Source: Anthoceros angustus
Taxonomy: Eukaryota; Streptophyta; Anthocerotopsida; Anthocerotales; Anthocerotaceae
Direction: 5' to 3'
NCBI GenBank assembly: GCA_010909165.1
Contig: VJWM01000119.1
Span: forward strand, 62,001 to 126,000
DNA: 64,000 nt
Part shown: in pieces, positions 22,046-33,170 of the stretch
How positions within the stretch are numbered: the stretch's first letter is position 1
How the letters are laid out: every line of letters starts with the position of its first letter
Translations under genes and position numbers: made by a program
The notes under the pieces: model-generated
Database searches by the model: none
The model's input: only the letters and a program-made list of their open reading frames with translations
Told to the model about the DNA's origin: nothing

Positions 22046-24179
22046 ATGAAAGGTTTATACATACAATTATTCAGTCCGCATGGCCTTATCCGGTACGACA
22101 ACCCGGAGATCGGTCGCGACAAAGACACCGGCGGGCAAGTGAAATATGTGCTCGAAATGCTGGAAGCCATCGGCGGCATCCTGATGTGCGTAAAGTGGAT
22201 TTGTTTACCCGGAAAATAAACGACAAAAGGGTTTCTGCCTATAACCAGGTAACGGAAAAAGTGGGCGAAAGGCGAGGATTGTGCGCATCGCCTGTGGCGG
22301 TGGCCAGTATCGGGCGAAAGAGTCTTTGTGGGATCACCTGGATGAATTTGTCGACAATACCATTCGTTTTATTGAAAATGAAAATGAATTTCCCGATGTG
22401 GTACATGGGCACTATGCCGATGGCAATTACCTCGCGTCGCAAATCAGCGAAATGTATGGCGTACCTTTTCTGTCGACCGGTCACTCTTGGCTGGAACAAA
22501 GGCCATCCTGCTGTCGCAGGGCATGACCGAAGAAAGATTGAAGAGAAATTCAACATGAAGCGACGCATCGAAGAAGAGGAAAGTTTTCTTCAACATACCG
22601 ATGCCATGGTGGTGAGCACGCACATCATCAACACCACAAGTTGTACGACAATTACGAGCCGGGAAAATTTCACGTGATTCCGCCGGGCGTCAACAACGAC
22701 CTGTTTTATCCCTTTTACCGGTTCGATATGCCTTCTTTCAAGATGGGCATCGAACAGGAACAGACGGTGTACCGCATTCAGGCGGATATAGACCGTTTCC
22801 TGTTCCAGCCGAACAAACCGTTGATACTATCGATTGGCCGCGCCGATAAGCGTAAGAATTTTGAGACCATCATACAGTGTTTCGGCCAGGACAAAGAATT
22901 GCAGTCGATGGCCAATCTCGCCATCTTCGCCGGTGTACGGAAAGACATTACACAGATGCCCGAAGACGAACAGGAGATCCTCACCAACCTGTTGCTGCTG
23001 ATGGACAAATACGATCTCTATGGCAAGATGGCTATTCCCAAAAGAATGATCCGACCCTTGAAGTGCCGGAGATTTACCGCCTTGCCGCGCGCAAGAAGGG
23101 TGTTTTTGTGAATGCCACTCCCGGGGAGAATTTTGGATTGACCATTTAGAAGCCGCTGCCTGTGGATTGCCGGTGATTGCGTCTCCAACAGGCGGCCCCA
23201 AAGAGATTTTGGAAAACTGTGAAAATGGACTGCTGGTAGATGTGGAAGACCCGAAAGCGATTGCCGATGCGCTGAAAAGATCATTTCTGATCACCATACC
23301 TGGGACAATTGTTCTGCCAATGGCATCCGCGGTGCAGACCAGCGGTACTCCTGGACCACTTTTACCGAAAAGTACATCGCATTGATTGAAGAGATCCGTG
23401 CACGCAAGCAGAAAGACAGTGCCAGCTTGCGCCGCAAGACGGCCTATGCGAAAAAGCTGACCCGCGCCAAACAGTTTTTATCACCGACCTGGATGGCACC
23501 CTGGTAGATGGCAACAAACCGATGGACTGGAAGAATTGAAAGCCTGGATCCAGCAGCACCGCGAAGACGTGGTATTTGGCGTAGCCAGCGGGCGCAACCG
23601 CGAGCTGACGGAAAACGCTTTCAGTACTTATGGCTTGCCGGAACCGGATATCCTGATTTGCTCTGCGGGCTCAGAGATTTATTATACCAGCCAGATGATC
23701 CCCGACAATGGTTGGGAGCGGCATCGATCACCATTGGAAAGAGATGAACTGGAGCGTGAGCTGCTGCGCTTCCCGGGCATACGCCTGCAGGAAGCCGATG
23801 CGCAATGGCCGTACAAAGTGAGTTTTATGCCGACGACGGACTGAACGACGACCAGATGGCTGACCTGCACAAGTTCCTTGACGATAAACGGTTGCGTGCG
23901 CGGTACTGCTGAAAACAAATACCTCGATATTCTTCCTTTCCGTGCCAGTAAGGAAATGCCGTGCGATACCTCGGCAACAAATGGAAAATGCCGCTGGAAA
24001 ACATCATTACTGCCGGCAACAGCGGTAACGACAAAGACATGCTCATGGGTAAAACCAAGGGCATTGTGGTGGCCAATTACAGTGCGGAACTGGAAGACCT
24101 CAAAAACAAAGCTGGTGTATTTCGCCAAGCAGGACCTGAGTTCAGGTGTGCTGGAAGGCATTGAGTTTACAACAATTAA
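22046..24179 (+). CDS. Sucrose-phosphate-synthase-like GT4 glycosyltransferase fused to HAD phosphatase
   Basis: Two-domain cytoplasmic enzyme. The N-terminal part is a GT-B/GT4 sucrose-phosphate-synthase-like transferase: '[20 protein letters not shown]' then 'TGGQVKYV', '[20 protein letters not shown]', 'STGHSLGWNK', '[14 protein letters not shown]', '[16 protein letters not shown]', '[20 protein letters not shown]' (donor-binding E..E region) and '[16 protein letters not shown]'. From about 23,470 a HAD type IIB phosphatase follows: '[13 protein letters not shown]' (DxDGT), '[20 protein letters not shown]', '[20 protein letters not shown]' (GNxxND). About 710 aa. The pair would make sucrose-6-phosphate and dephosphorylate it, or act on a related sugar. 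Stop TAA 24,177-24,179. At least eight frameshifts. The first 600 nt occur again at 33,851. Confidence 0.87.
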
Positions 24180-24203
24180 GGGCATATAATTCAGTACATT
24201 CAT

Positions 24204-24227
24204 GGGCGCCCAAAAGCGCCCATTTTT
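24204..24227 (+). terminator. Rho-independent-like hairpin directly before the next ATG
   Basis: GGGCGC (24,204-24,209), six-base loop CCAAAA, GCGCCC (24,216-24,221), then ATTTTT. It lies 24 nt after the SPS-like stop and ends immediately before ATG 24,228, so it may end the SPS transcript or act as an attenuator for the dienelactone hydrolase gene. Confidence 0.6.
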
Positions 24228-25098
24228 ATGGACAACATCAAAGGGAAGACGTTAAACAGGAAGTGTTCGACCTCTACGACGATTATGCCCAGCCGGATCG
24301 ATCGCCGCGACTTCGTGCAAAAGTTATCGGTATATGCTATTGGCGGCCTCACCGTAAACGGACTGCTTACCTTCCTGATGCCCGATTACGCAGGAACGCT
24401 GCAGGTGAAGCCGATGATCCGCGGCTCGACAGTAAAATGATTACCTATTCGTCGCCAAAGGGCGGGGAGAGATCAAGTGGTTGTTGTCGATGCCCGCTGG
24501 CAATACAAAGCCGCTGGGCGGAATTGTGGTGGTGCACGAGAACCGCGGATTGAATCCGTATATCGAAGATGTGGGTCGCCGTGCGGCACTGGCGGATTTA
24601 TCTCACTGGCACCCGATGCGCTGACGCCGTTGGGCGGATATCCCGGCAGCGACGACAAGGGTCGCGAAATGCAGAGCGCGACCGGAATGAGATGCTGGAA
24701 GATTTCATCGCGGCATTTGAGTACCTGAAGAAAGACAAACACTGCAATGGGAAAGTGGGTGTAGTGGGTTTTGTTTTGGCGGATGGATCGCCAATATGAT
24801 GGCAGTTCGTGTGCCGGATCTGGCCGCCGCGGTACCTTTTATGGTGGGCAGCCGGCGAAGAGGATGTGGCGAAAATCAATGCGCCATTGTTGATTCATTA
24901 TGGGGAGCTGGATACACGGGTGAATGAAGGCTGGCCGGCGTACGAGGCGGCATTGAAAGAGAACAAGAAAGCGTATACGGAATATCCATGGGGTGCGAAT
25001 CATGGTTTTCATAACGACAGCACGCCCCGATACGACAAGGCGGCTGCGGAGCTGGCCTGGAGCAGAACGATTGAATTTTTAAATCAAAACTGGGTTAG
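24228..25098 (+). CDS. Dienelactone hydrolase family protein
   Basis: Alpha/beta-hydrolase, about 290 aa. N-terminal Arg/Asp-rich segment ('[20 protein letters not shown]') followed by a hydrophobic stretch that could be a Tat-type leader or anchor. Core: '[20 protein letters not shown]' (oxyanion Glu/Arg region), '[17 protein letters not shown]', 'KVGVVGFCFGG' (nucleophile Cys; frameshift at 24,775), '[16 protein letters not shown]' (Asp) and '[13 protein letters not shown]' (His), so the complete triad is visible. Stop TAG 25,096-25,098 after one correction. Frame breaks near 24,250, 24,290, 24,465, 24,690, 24,775 and 24,840. Confidence 0.88.
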
Positions 25099-25834
25099 TG
25101 GCTGTATTTTTGCGGATTTGTTTATGGCTGTTGTTGCCGGTTGCCGGGTATTGCCAGGTTGATTCCAATGCTATGTTCAAATTGAAAAAGGAAATTTGTT
25201 GCATCCTTTGGAAAATTGCAGCGGAGTGAGCTATCATGGCAAGGACACCACGCTATTCACAAACATTGTTTGTCAACCTGGTGGGGTAACTCTTTACGGT
25301 GATTCTGCTGGTCCAGTAAAAGTATTTGTGAGGGTAGGTGGTGGCCTTGATCAACATCGGCGAGAATAAAGGCCTTATCACCAGGTATGGCGATTTCTTC
25401 GTCACCTATTATCCCTTGCAAGCAATACCATGCAGTAAGGAGATTGGATACGGGCAGGGGATTTTTGGGGTGCTTTGCAGGAACGCCTGGGAGGAGTTTG
25501 GTGTTGAGGTATACATTTCCCAAAAATAGAACGACTGGATGATATGGAAAATGGTTCATTGATTACCCGCATTTGGGGTTAAATCACCATAACGCTTCCG
25601 TAGAAATACTGATGCGCGAAAACACCACTTGAAAATAGATTCGCAGCATGGAAAGTGTGTTGCAATACATCCGGGAAACAAGTGTTTGACCTGGAGGCCT
25701 TGAAAATATTGTTGGTATCCAGAAAGGAAAACTCCGGCTGGCAGTGGCAAGTGATCAGTTTGTCTGAGGTGGAGCTGGCGCGGCTCGATAAGTTTCTGCG
25801 GGCGATCGGCCTCGATACGGCTAACTTGCACTGA
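25098..25834 (+). CDS. Unrecognised secreted protein
   Basis: Continuous-looking coding signal on the plus strand with three or four frame changes. A signal peptide can be read from GTG 25,098 ([20 protein letters not shown]), then '[20 protein letters not shown]', '[20 protein letters not shown]', '[20 protein letters not shown]', '[20 protein letters not shown]', '[16 protein letters not shown]', and a clean C-terminus '[20 protein letters not shown]' ... '[16 protein letters not shown]' ending at TGA 25,832-25,834. About 240 aa with several Cys residues. I do not recognise the family. It overlaps the previous stop and ends 11 nt before the convergent NERD gene, which supports a real gene filling this gap. 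Confidence 0.5.
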
Positions 25835-25845
25835 ACAGAAACCTT

Positions 25846-26897
25846 TTAGCGCCTGGCACAGTACTGCAACATCGCGTCTGTTACGCGTTCCATTTCCTGT
25901 GCGTCATCACCGGCGCTAAATGCGTGATATAGCCATTCAGTTGCGAAAGCGATACCATTTCACGTATTCAAATTCTCCCATCGGTTTTGGTTCACCATCA
26001 CCAGCAGGTTGCGCATGGGCGTTTTTTGCCCCAGTGGTGCTGAAGACTTTGGGATCCAGGTGTTTTTGCAGGAAAGGTATAAGGCCAAATTATTCCTCCG
26101 CATTTGTTCCAGCAGCGACCATAAGTTTTTGTTCTCCAGGCTCGCCGCACTCCAGTTTTAGTCTCAATGATAAATACCAGACGGGCCGATCAGCACGTGA
26201 TCGATCTGAACAGATTTCATGAATTCATTCGTTCCCGGTAATCGGATGGGGCTGGGAAAAGTGACGCAGAAATCATTGATCAGGGTGTAGTCGTCCGGCA
26301 ACTGCGCCAGCATTTGGCCACTCTGTGTTCGCCAATGGCACCTGCAATGGTGTTTTTCAGTTCGTCGATCACTTTCATTTTCCAGTGGAGGTTAGCCAGC
26401 GCTTGCTGGTTATGCGCTTCAACCGCTTCCTGGAAATGGGTAGTAAGATAGCGGTGCCTGATTTCGTTTTCAGCGTGAATTTTTCCAGAACCGGGTAGAC
26501 CGGGCAATGGTGGCGGGAAGGCGGTATTTTGTCCAGCTGATGTTGGTTTTGAGAAAACTGGTTTCGCCAAAAGCCCACATGGCCGACCACCACGACCGGA
26601 GGCCTTTGATCGAGCTTTAGCAGTCTTGCTGTCCATCGCTCTATTTTTGCACTGGTATCGGCTTCAATGCCGTTGATGATATTTTGTATGTCATCCTGCA
26701 GCCGTTGGTTTTCGTGTTGCAGCTGATCGGCTTCTGCGGCGATGACTTGCTTGGAGCGGGAAAAACTTTCTGCTACTGCAGTGGGAAAGGTTTGCTGGAA
26801 ATCAGTTACCTCCGCAATGAAAGTCTGTAATGCCGTTCTGCGACAGGTGTTGTTTGACTTTGGTTAAGGAGCCGACAGGGTTGTAGGTTTTGCACAT
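25846..26897 (-). CDS. NERD (nuclease-related) domain protein
   Basis: Starts at ATG 26,895-26,897 (MCKTYNPVGSLTKVKQHL). The first 190 residues look alpha-helical and coiled-coil-like (many Gln, Glu, Lys). The NERD domain follows: 'AGAIGEHRVAKMLAQLPDDY', 'VQIDHVLIGPSGIY.IETKN' (Asp, Glu-x-Lys typical of a PD-(D/E)xK-like nuclease core), then 'LENKNLWSLLEQM'. Ends 'VTDAMLQYCARR', stop 25,846-25,848. About 350 aa. Frame breaks near 26,650, 26,310, 26,250, 26,155 and 26,020. NERD proteins are linked by inference to DNA processing; no defence partner gene is visible beside it. Confidence 0.82.
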
Positions 26898-27006
26898 GGC
26901 CACCTTTTTCAGTGGTAAGGTTTAGCAATCCCTTTAAGATAGACATTTCCCGTCGCGTTGTCGGCCTGCCCACCCGCGGGAACAGCGAGAATACGTTCCG
27001 CCTGGA

Positions 27007-27858
27007 TTATAGTCCGTCGAAAATGAGGTCATTCAGCAGCTTGTTGCTGAACTCCTTGATCAACCCGTTTGTATACTGTATCCTGATCTTGCTGAGTTTT
27101 ACGGTGTTCGATAACGCTTTTGGTAACACCCGGTGAATTTCCAGGTCGCGGTCTCATTGGCGGTGATGGGTCCGCTGGCCTGTACCATACTGGTCTTGGT
27201 CAACTGTTGGGCGGTGTTGGTTCCTGTTACCGATATCCAGATGGTCTTGATGGTGAACTCGGTGAAATTCTGCACTTTGATGTCCATATCTACCGAATCT
27301 TTTCCGGCTTTCAAACGAACGATTGCACGGCGAAGCCATATTTCCAGGTGATCTGGTAAGGCGCATACACCACCCGCAGCGGCTTTTGTCGTACAATGCC
27401 ATTCGCAGGTCGTGGTCATAAAATCCCAGATCTGCATGTATTTTCCGCCTGAACGCACATTGGGCTGGCCGATCTCCCGGAACAGGGCCAGCGTATCGAG
27501 CCGGCCCGATTTGGCGAGGCTATCGCAGTCGGCGATGAATGCCGGCGAGTGGATATAGGTCGTGTGATCGTATTTTTTCAGCGAGGCAACTACCGTGGTG
27601 AATTCCGGCGTGTAACAGAAAACCGCGGTATCGCTGATTCCTGCATAATATACCGTGTTGGTACCGTCGGCAAGGGGTGCAGGAATTTGAGCTTAAGTTT
27701 GTCCTGCACCTGTTTCGCTGTAGTGCCCGACGGATATTTATTGCCCAGCAGATCATATAAACCCGGATCTCCTGTCCGCGTACCATACCGGTGATAATCA
27801 GTGAAAAGGAAAATAGGAATAGTGCTTTTGTTTGACGCAAGAAATGATCGTGGCGCAT
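27007..27858 (-). CDS. Unrecognised secreted protein
   Basis: N-terminus MRHDHFLRQTKALFLFSFSL with 'IITGMVRGQ' is a credible signal peptide. The mature part, pieced across frames, reads 'GNKYPSGTTAKQVQDKLKLK', 'NTVYYAGISDTAVFCYTPEF', 'YDHTTYIHSPAFIADCDSLA', 'FREIGQPNVRSGGKYMQIWD', then a beta-rich C-terminal half 'VDMDIKVQNFTEFTIKTIWI' with 'SVTGTNTAQQLTKTSMVQAS' and 'GPITANETATWKF', ending 'LLNDLIFDGL' at TAA 27,007-27,009. About 283 aa. The C-terminal half resembles an FxLYD-like or immunoglobulin-like domain in pattern only. No family assigned. Confidence 0.55.
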
Positions 27859-27953
27859 AGGGTGAATTAAGGCCGAAAAGGTCGGAAAAATTTGGCAAAT
27901 AAATGAAGCAGGAGAGGCCTGTCCGTTAACGATGACCGGATGTTTCTTATAGC

Positions 27954-28647
27954 ATTACGCCAAAACTCGTCCCACTGCAGCCGTCAATAACATTGCCAGT
28001 GTTCCCCATAAGGCTATTCTCGCCGAGCCTTTTATAACACTTGATCCACCAGCCTTTGCGGCAATTGCGCCGAGCAGGAGAAGGAAAATATGGTGAAACC
28101 ATACTGGTACCAGATCATTCCTTAATGGGCATTACCACCGTTACGCCCAGTGGTAGCAATGCGCCACAAGTGAACGACGCGCCGGAAGCTAGCGCCGCCT
28201 GCAAAGGATTGGCTTGACTGGTCTCCGTAATGCCAAGTTCGTCTCTGACGTGTGCGGTGCATCGTGTTGGGTAAGTTCTTTAGCCACCTGCATCGCTGTT
28301 GAAGGCGATAAACCCCTTTTTCGTAAATTTTGTAAGAAACGCCAGCTCTTGCTCCGGCATATCCTGCAGTTCTCAGGCTTCCCTGTCTATGTCCGCTTTC
28401 TCTATGTCGGTTTGTGAGCTGACCGACACGTATTCACCGGCTGCCATGGAGGCTGCTCCAGCAACAAGCCCCGCTACTGCAGCCAGGATAATGGACGTTC
28501 TGCTCGTACTGGCAGAGGCGACGCCGATGGCGATGCTTGCGGTCGATAATAACCCGTCATTGGCGCCCAGTACAGCAGCCCTTAGCCAATTGCTTTTGTG
28601 GATATAATGCGGCGAAGATAATCATCAAGTGAAGGATCACTTGCCAT
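27954..28647 (-). CDS. VIT/CCC1-family transporter
   Basis: Membrane protein of the vacuolar iron transporter family (Fe/Mn transport). Starts MASDPSLDDYLRRIISTK at 28,647, then the conserved first helices 'AAVLGANDGLLST' and 'GLVAGAASMAAGEYVSVSSQ' followed by 'TDIEKADI'. The cytoplasmic metal-binding helix region reads 'ELQDMPEQELAFLTKIYEK' then 'RGLSPSTAMQVAKELTQHDA', and 'QANPLQAALASGASFTCGAL' begins the next helix. Ends 'LAMLLTAAVGRVLA' at TAA 27,954-27,956. About 230 aa. Very frequent frameshifts, but motif order is complete. Confidence 0.85.
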
Positions 28648-28847
28648 CTCAGTTAATTTTTGGTGAAGTGAGTTGATGCCTGAATATACACATTATTGAC
28701 AGTCGATCATCCAAAAGTGGTCATGGCGATTGAATCCGGCAGCAAAACTGCGATGAGCTTCCAATAGTCTGCATTCAATGGGCGGTGCATTTCCGATACT
28801 GTCCTTTGAAAATCCATTCCCTGAAAGGTAAGGAGCGACCTGTCGGT
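28648..28847. other. Gap of uncertain coding status between VIT and OmpA genes
   Basis: The minus strand could continue the OmpA gene in another frame to a stop near 28,698 ('VAPYLSGNGFSKDSIGNAPP'), or this is a leader for the VIT gene. I cannot decide from the sequence. No promoter consensus seen. Confidence 0.3.
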
Positions 28848-30068
28848 CTATGGGTTGACCACTTCCGGCAGCCCGTAAGGTCTGGTCAAGAGAATTGGTT
28901 CTCCTATTGAATGCTTGCCCTGGTCGCTGTTATTGGGGGCGATGGGCGCCGATTCCCCTTTCCGGTAGCGACCATTTTTGGAAGGTATTCCAGCAATGCG
29001 AGTTCCTTCGAATAGATTCAGCCCGCTTTTCGCTGAGTACCAGGTTGTCGACTGCTGTACCAATATTGTCGGTGTGACCGGTAATGTAAAGCGTGTCAAA
29101 CTGAACACGACTTAGCAGGTAAGCTATTCGGGCGATGTGTGTGGCCTGTCTGTCGGTTGAATGCTGTCATTGTTGGCAAAATGAATGTTTTAGCCACCAC
29201 GTTAATGCTTTTCAAAACACTGTCTGTAAATACAGTGACCGGAAGTGGTTCCTTTTTCTTTCCAGCCGCTGCCTCCTGTAAAGGACAGCCATGACTTTCT
29301 TTGAATCCGGGCGTAAGGGCACAACTATCCAGATGGTCGGGTATTCCATCTAAATCGGTATCAGGACACCCCGAAAGAAGCAAGACCAGTAACGTCAGGG
29401 CAACCGTCGGCTTCGTCGGCAACGCCGTCACCGTCACGATCAATAGAAACAGGCACGACGCTAACCAGCTTTATCATGCTTGTTGGTTTCCTATTCCTGA
29501 GGGTGCCGAATAAGCCAGCCTTGAAACGAATGCCATTTCCATTTCCCGATGAAGAAGGTAGGTGGAAGAGAACTGCAGTTTCGTCACCTTGGTTATCCTG
29601 AAGTCGATAATTGGTCCGACATGCAGACCGGGAAGGAGACGGTGGTCTACATACAAAGCCGCTATGCCTGCACTGCCCCATACCGTTGACCTGTTTCAAT
29701 AAGCAATAATTGTCTTTGTAAAGATGCGCTTATGTCTACCAGCAACGATTTTCGTAACCCGAGTCTGTTTTGCGGTCTGGATTTTGGAAGGTGGCTGTTC
29801 CTGCGGAAATCTGGTAATTATACTTTGTATTTACGCCTCTTAGAAAGTCCAGGTGAAATCCGGTTAGCCACCGCTGATTTTTGTGTTGAATAGACGGGTT
29901 GGTTTGAGATAAAGACAATCCCATCATGGAAGGAGATACACTCACCTGCGACCAGCAAAAACAGCTTGCACCGAAATAGACAGAGAAGAACAGTATGCAC
30001 GCATTTTGTTTTGCATACAACAAGTATAAGAAATCAGCTTTTGAAAGCATTCCGTATAAATACGGCAC
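28848..30068 (-). CDS. OmpA-family outer-membrane protein with TSP type-3 repeats
   Basis: Signal peptide region 'ACILFFSVYFGASCFCWSQ' near 29,990-29,940 (start 30,068 or 30,050). A roughly 170-residue beta-rich part follows ('RWLTGFHLDFLRGVNTKYNY', 'VDHRLLPGLHVGPIIDFRIT', 'LQFSSTYLLHREMEMAFVS'). Next come calcium-binding type-3 repeats ('DRDGDGVADEADGCPDV', 'DTDLDGIPDHLDSCALTPG') and an OmpA C-terminal peptidoglycan-binding domain ('NVVAKNIHFANN', 'FDTLYITGHTDNIGTAVDNL', 'LSEKRAESIRR'). As read, the barrel part stops at 29,474 and an ATG overlaps it. I join them because the OmpA part alone has no export signal. The C-terminal end is uncertain (28,848 or nearer 28,700). Confidence 0.72.
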
Positions 30069-30123
30069 CTAATAATTTTCACAGGCTAATGAAAAATTAA
30101 TGGGCTAACATTTTGATTTGTCA

Positions 30124-30147
30124 GCGAGAAAAATATTTTGTTCTCGC
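30124..30147. promoter_or_regulatory. Perfect 7-bp inverted repeat upstream of the long secreted gene
   Basis: GCGAGAA (30,124-30,130) and TTCTCGC (30,141-30,147) flank a 10-nt AT-rich spacer that includes TATTTTG, one base short of the TAnnTTTG promoter element. It lies 24 nt before ATG 30,172. It could be an operator over the promoter or a leader hairpin; the divergent OmpA gene starts 56 nt away on the other side. Confidence 0.45.
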
Positions 30148-30171
30148 AAACACTAACTAAACCTTCGTGCT

Positions 30172-33170
30172 ATGAGAACATCTCCTTCAGTATTAATTCC
30201 TTGTTTCCCTCTTTATTGCTGTTGTTTTTCGCATGCCGGCTAATAGTTGTTTTTCTGTTGATCGCATCCTGGTTGTATAATTTAATCAGTTGACACGTAT
30301 TTGCATCGGGCGTTTGACGTTCGGACTTATAGGGGCATTATGCCTGCAAGTGAGTGCAGGATACAAATCCGCGGCCTGCGATTGCCTGCCTTCACTGACT
30401 CCATTACGAAAGCAATGAACACATCCCTCAAACGAGCCGTTGATATGATGATACCCGATTCCCTTCGCCGTATTCAGCTGGGTTTCGATTCATCTCGCAG
30501 CAGGCGGCTCGATTCAGTGGCGGCAGCCAATGGTTACCAATAATTATTTCAATTATACCGGCTCTTACGTGTCTAAGTTGGAAGGGCAATACAATATCGA
30601 CGGCCTCTTCCAACATGTTTTTTAGCTATGGGGCGACACGGGTAACCAAAAGTTGGTATTGTGCTTTCGGGCAGAAAATCCAACTCCCCTTATTTCAGGG
30701 ATTACTTAGACTTCACCATCGATGCCAGGCCGGATCTTATTGCCAAACAGGTGGCAGGCCGGTCGGCCGGCAACAGGAAAGAACAGGTTCTGCAGAAACC
30801 AAGCCGTTCGTTCTGCCTATGGGAAGAAGCTGAATGCACTGAGCCGTCAATTGAATGGACTGATCGGAGATTCCTGTTTGAGCCTGTATGAGAAGTAAGA
30901 AATATTGGCCAGCAGTGGCTATTACCGCGATTCGCTTTCATTTCCTCAGCAGGATCAGGTTGCCGGGAAACTATCCGCCGCCCGCGCATTCGTCGAAAGG
31001 TATGATTCGATACATGCCCTCGTGGATGCTGTACGGCGACGTATAGACGAAAATACAAATGCGGCCCAGGGCGCTGTTTCAGTTGGATAAAGCCATCGCT
31101 GATCTTCGTTCCGGCGCCGCTTTACAAGCGGCACTTCCGTGTATCAGGTATGGCAAAGAGATAAGCGGTTTTGATACTGTTCACCTGGAAGAGAAAACGC
31201 ATTGGTTGCAGGTTCCGACGGCTTGCAGTGGAAGATCGATGGCAGAAGGATCGCAACTGACCATGCAGGATATTGCTGTAAAAGGGTTGCAGGCCGAATA
31301 CCAGGCCGATCGTTATTTCTATTCGGTAGTTGCGGGGTGGACGGATTTCGGCGAGTTTGTCTTTCGCAATGAACAGGTTAAGCTGAATTCGTTGGTATAT
31401 GCCGCCACCATTGGAAAAGGCCGAAAAGAAAATGATTTTGTGTCATTGGGGTTTTCGGCGGAAAAAGACGCCCGGCACCCTGGGATTCACTGGCAAAGAC
31501 AGCGGATATGTTTAGGGATTATCGATCGCAGGCCAATACCGGATCCGGCATTGGAAGGTCAACGCAGAACTGGCGCACCCAACGGTTACCGGCAACAATC
31601 GGCAAAAGCGTCGGCGATACCGCTGTTAAAGATCTGTCGAATAAAGCGGCAGCGTTAAAGGTGTCGGGCAGGTGCGGCCAATCGCGTTGCAACTGGCAGG
31701 TTTTATAAGCTACTACGGCGCGCTAATTTCCAGGGCTTCAATGCCTATCGCATCAACGCAGCCAATACGATGGGGCGTGAAGCTTCCAAAGTTTTTCCAC
31801 CAGTCGCTGCAGGTAGATGCTGCTGTAAAACGAACGAATATAGAAACCCTTATGTTGCACAGGTATACGATGGCTGAAATACCGTTCAGTCTTTTAGCGT
31901 TCGGTACCAGAAAAACAGGCTTACAGTTGCAGCATAAGCCGCCTGTGTACCAATACCTGGGGGTGAACGACTCGCTTTTCGAGGGGCGCTTTCAGGTATT
32001 GCAGGCGGTATGGCCTCAGCTACAAAACAGGTGATATCAAACTTTCCCTCACTCTTGTTCAACCACGGGGCAGGAGAACCAGCAATATTTTTTGGTGATG
32101 CCTATAACCTGGTTGGTACCAGTCTTTTTCTTTCCCAAACACAGCATAATGATGAGTACATCTTATATGGCCAATGACCGCTACACCTATTGGCTGATCG
32201 ACGGATGTATACAGTACCGTATACCCTGCAATCGGTATTAAAATGGGCGGGCGTATGTATGCTTTGCAGTCGGATATTGACCAAACCAGGGTGGGCGCTT
32301 ATGGCGGAACTTATTTTACCATTAAACATATCGGACAGTTTCGCTCCGTTGCGAAAGCAATTATTTCGATCTCAAGTACCGGTTGTATGGCAATACCATG
32401 GCTACCGCCGGTTTTCAACCAATTTCAAATGAAAGGGACTTTCAAGTATCGCCAGTTCAGGATATCCATTTTGTAGTATTCCTGGCTTTCGGTCAACCGC
32501 ATGCCCAGGATATGTCGGTGCTGGCCCTTCCCCGAAGGATCGCTTATACAGAAAAGCCAGTTGTGGAACCTATGATCACCAATTCGGTGCAGAGCCGGAA
32601 AATCTCGATGACCATGATCGACAAGCGGACCAATCAGCGCGTATTGTCGGCCGTCACCAATGTTTTCCTGGTGGCACCGGTGCCAGCTGTACCAGGTAAC
32701 GGAAATGATGGTTATGTACAATGCGCTGGCCGGCGAGTTCAACGGTACTGATTTCGATTTTCTACCGGCCGGCGAATACCAGGTCATATGCAGCCACTGT
32801 TGGGTGACCAGGTAGGTCAGGCGTTTCCTGTATACCTGTACAGGTACAGCTGCTATCGGGACCGCAATTGCAGGTGCCTGCGAAAAGTGCCAGCGTATCT
32901 GTCGATGGTTTGTCTTCAACTGTGGACCCCGCCAACTCCGGAGCTTTTGCTTCCGGATGCCGTATATTCACTCACCCTGGTTCGCGTGCAGAAAGGTCAG
33001 GACCCCGGAACAGCGATCGCAAGGAAAACCGGTAATATTCTCGGCAGATCAGATTGTGCATTGATCTACGACTATCCGCCACTGCGCCACCATTGGAAAA
33101 TCACCAGCGGTATGCCTGGCAGATCACAGCGTATAACCGACAGCAACAAGCAGTAAGTGCTGTCTGGGAC
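30172..33170 (+). CDS. Long unrecognised secreted/outer-membrane protein, 3' end lost at a junction
   Basis: ATG 30,172 follows the inverted repeat; the N-terminus (MRTSPSVLIP, then a hydrophobic stretch with Cys) resembles a lipoprotein or Sec signal. Pieces in order: 'SITKAMNTSLKRAVDMMIPD', 'YFNYTGSYVSKLEGQYNIDG', 'FRDYLDFTIDARPDLIAKQV', 'SARAFVERYDSIHALVDAVRR'-like helical text, a beta-rich stretch ('AEIPFSLLAFGTRKTGLQLQ', 'MYALQSDIDQTRVGAYGGTY'), 'SVQSRKISMTMIDKRTNQRV', and a fibronectin-like end 'HQRYAWQITAYNRQQQAVSA' followed by VWDFTT. That last motif is typical near the end of such domains, so little is missing. About 1,000 aa with many frameshifts. No family assigned; the break at 33,170 is the start of the duplicated segment. 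Confidence 0.55.

Noticed and set aside
29474-29477. Two separate genes (barrel protein and OmpA protein) with ATGA overlap
   Set aside because: The OmpA part would lack any export signal, and frame errors are common here; one joined gene is more likely, though not proven.
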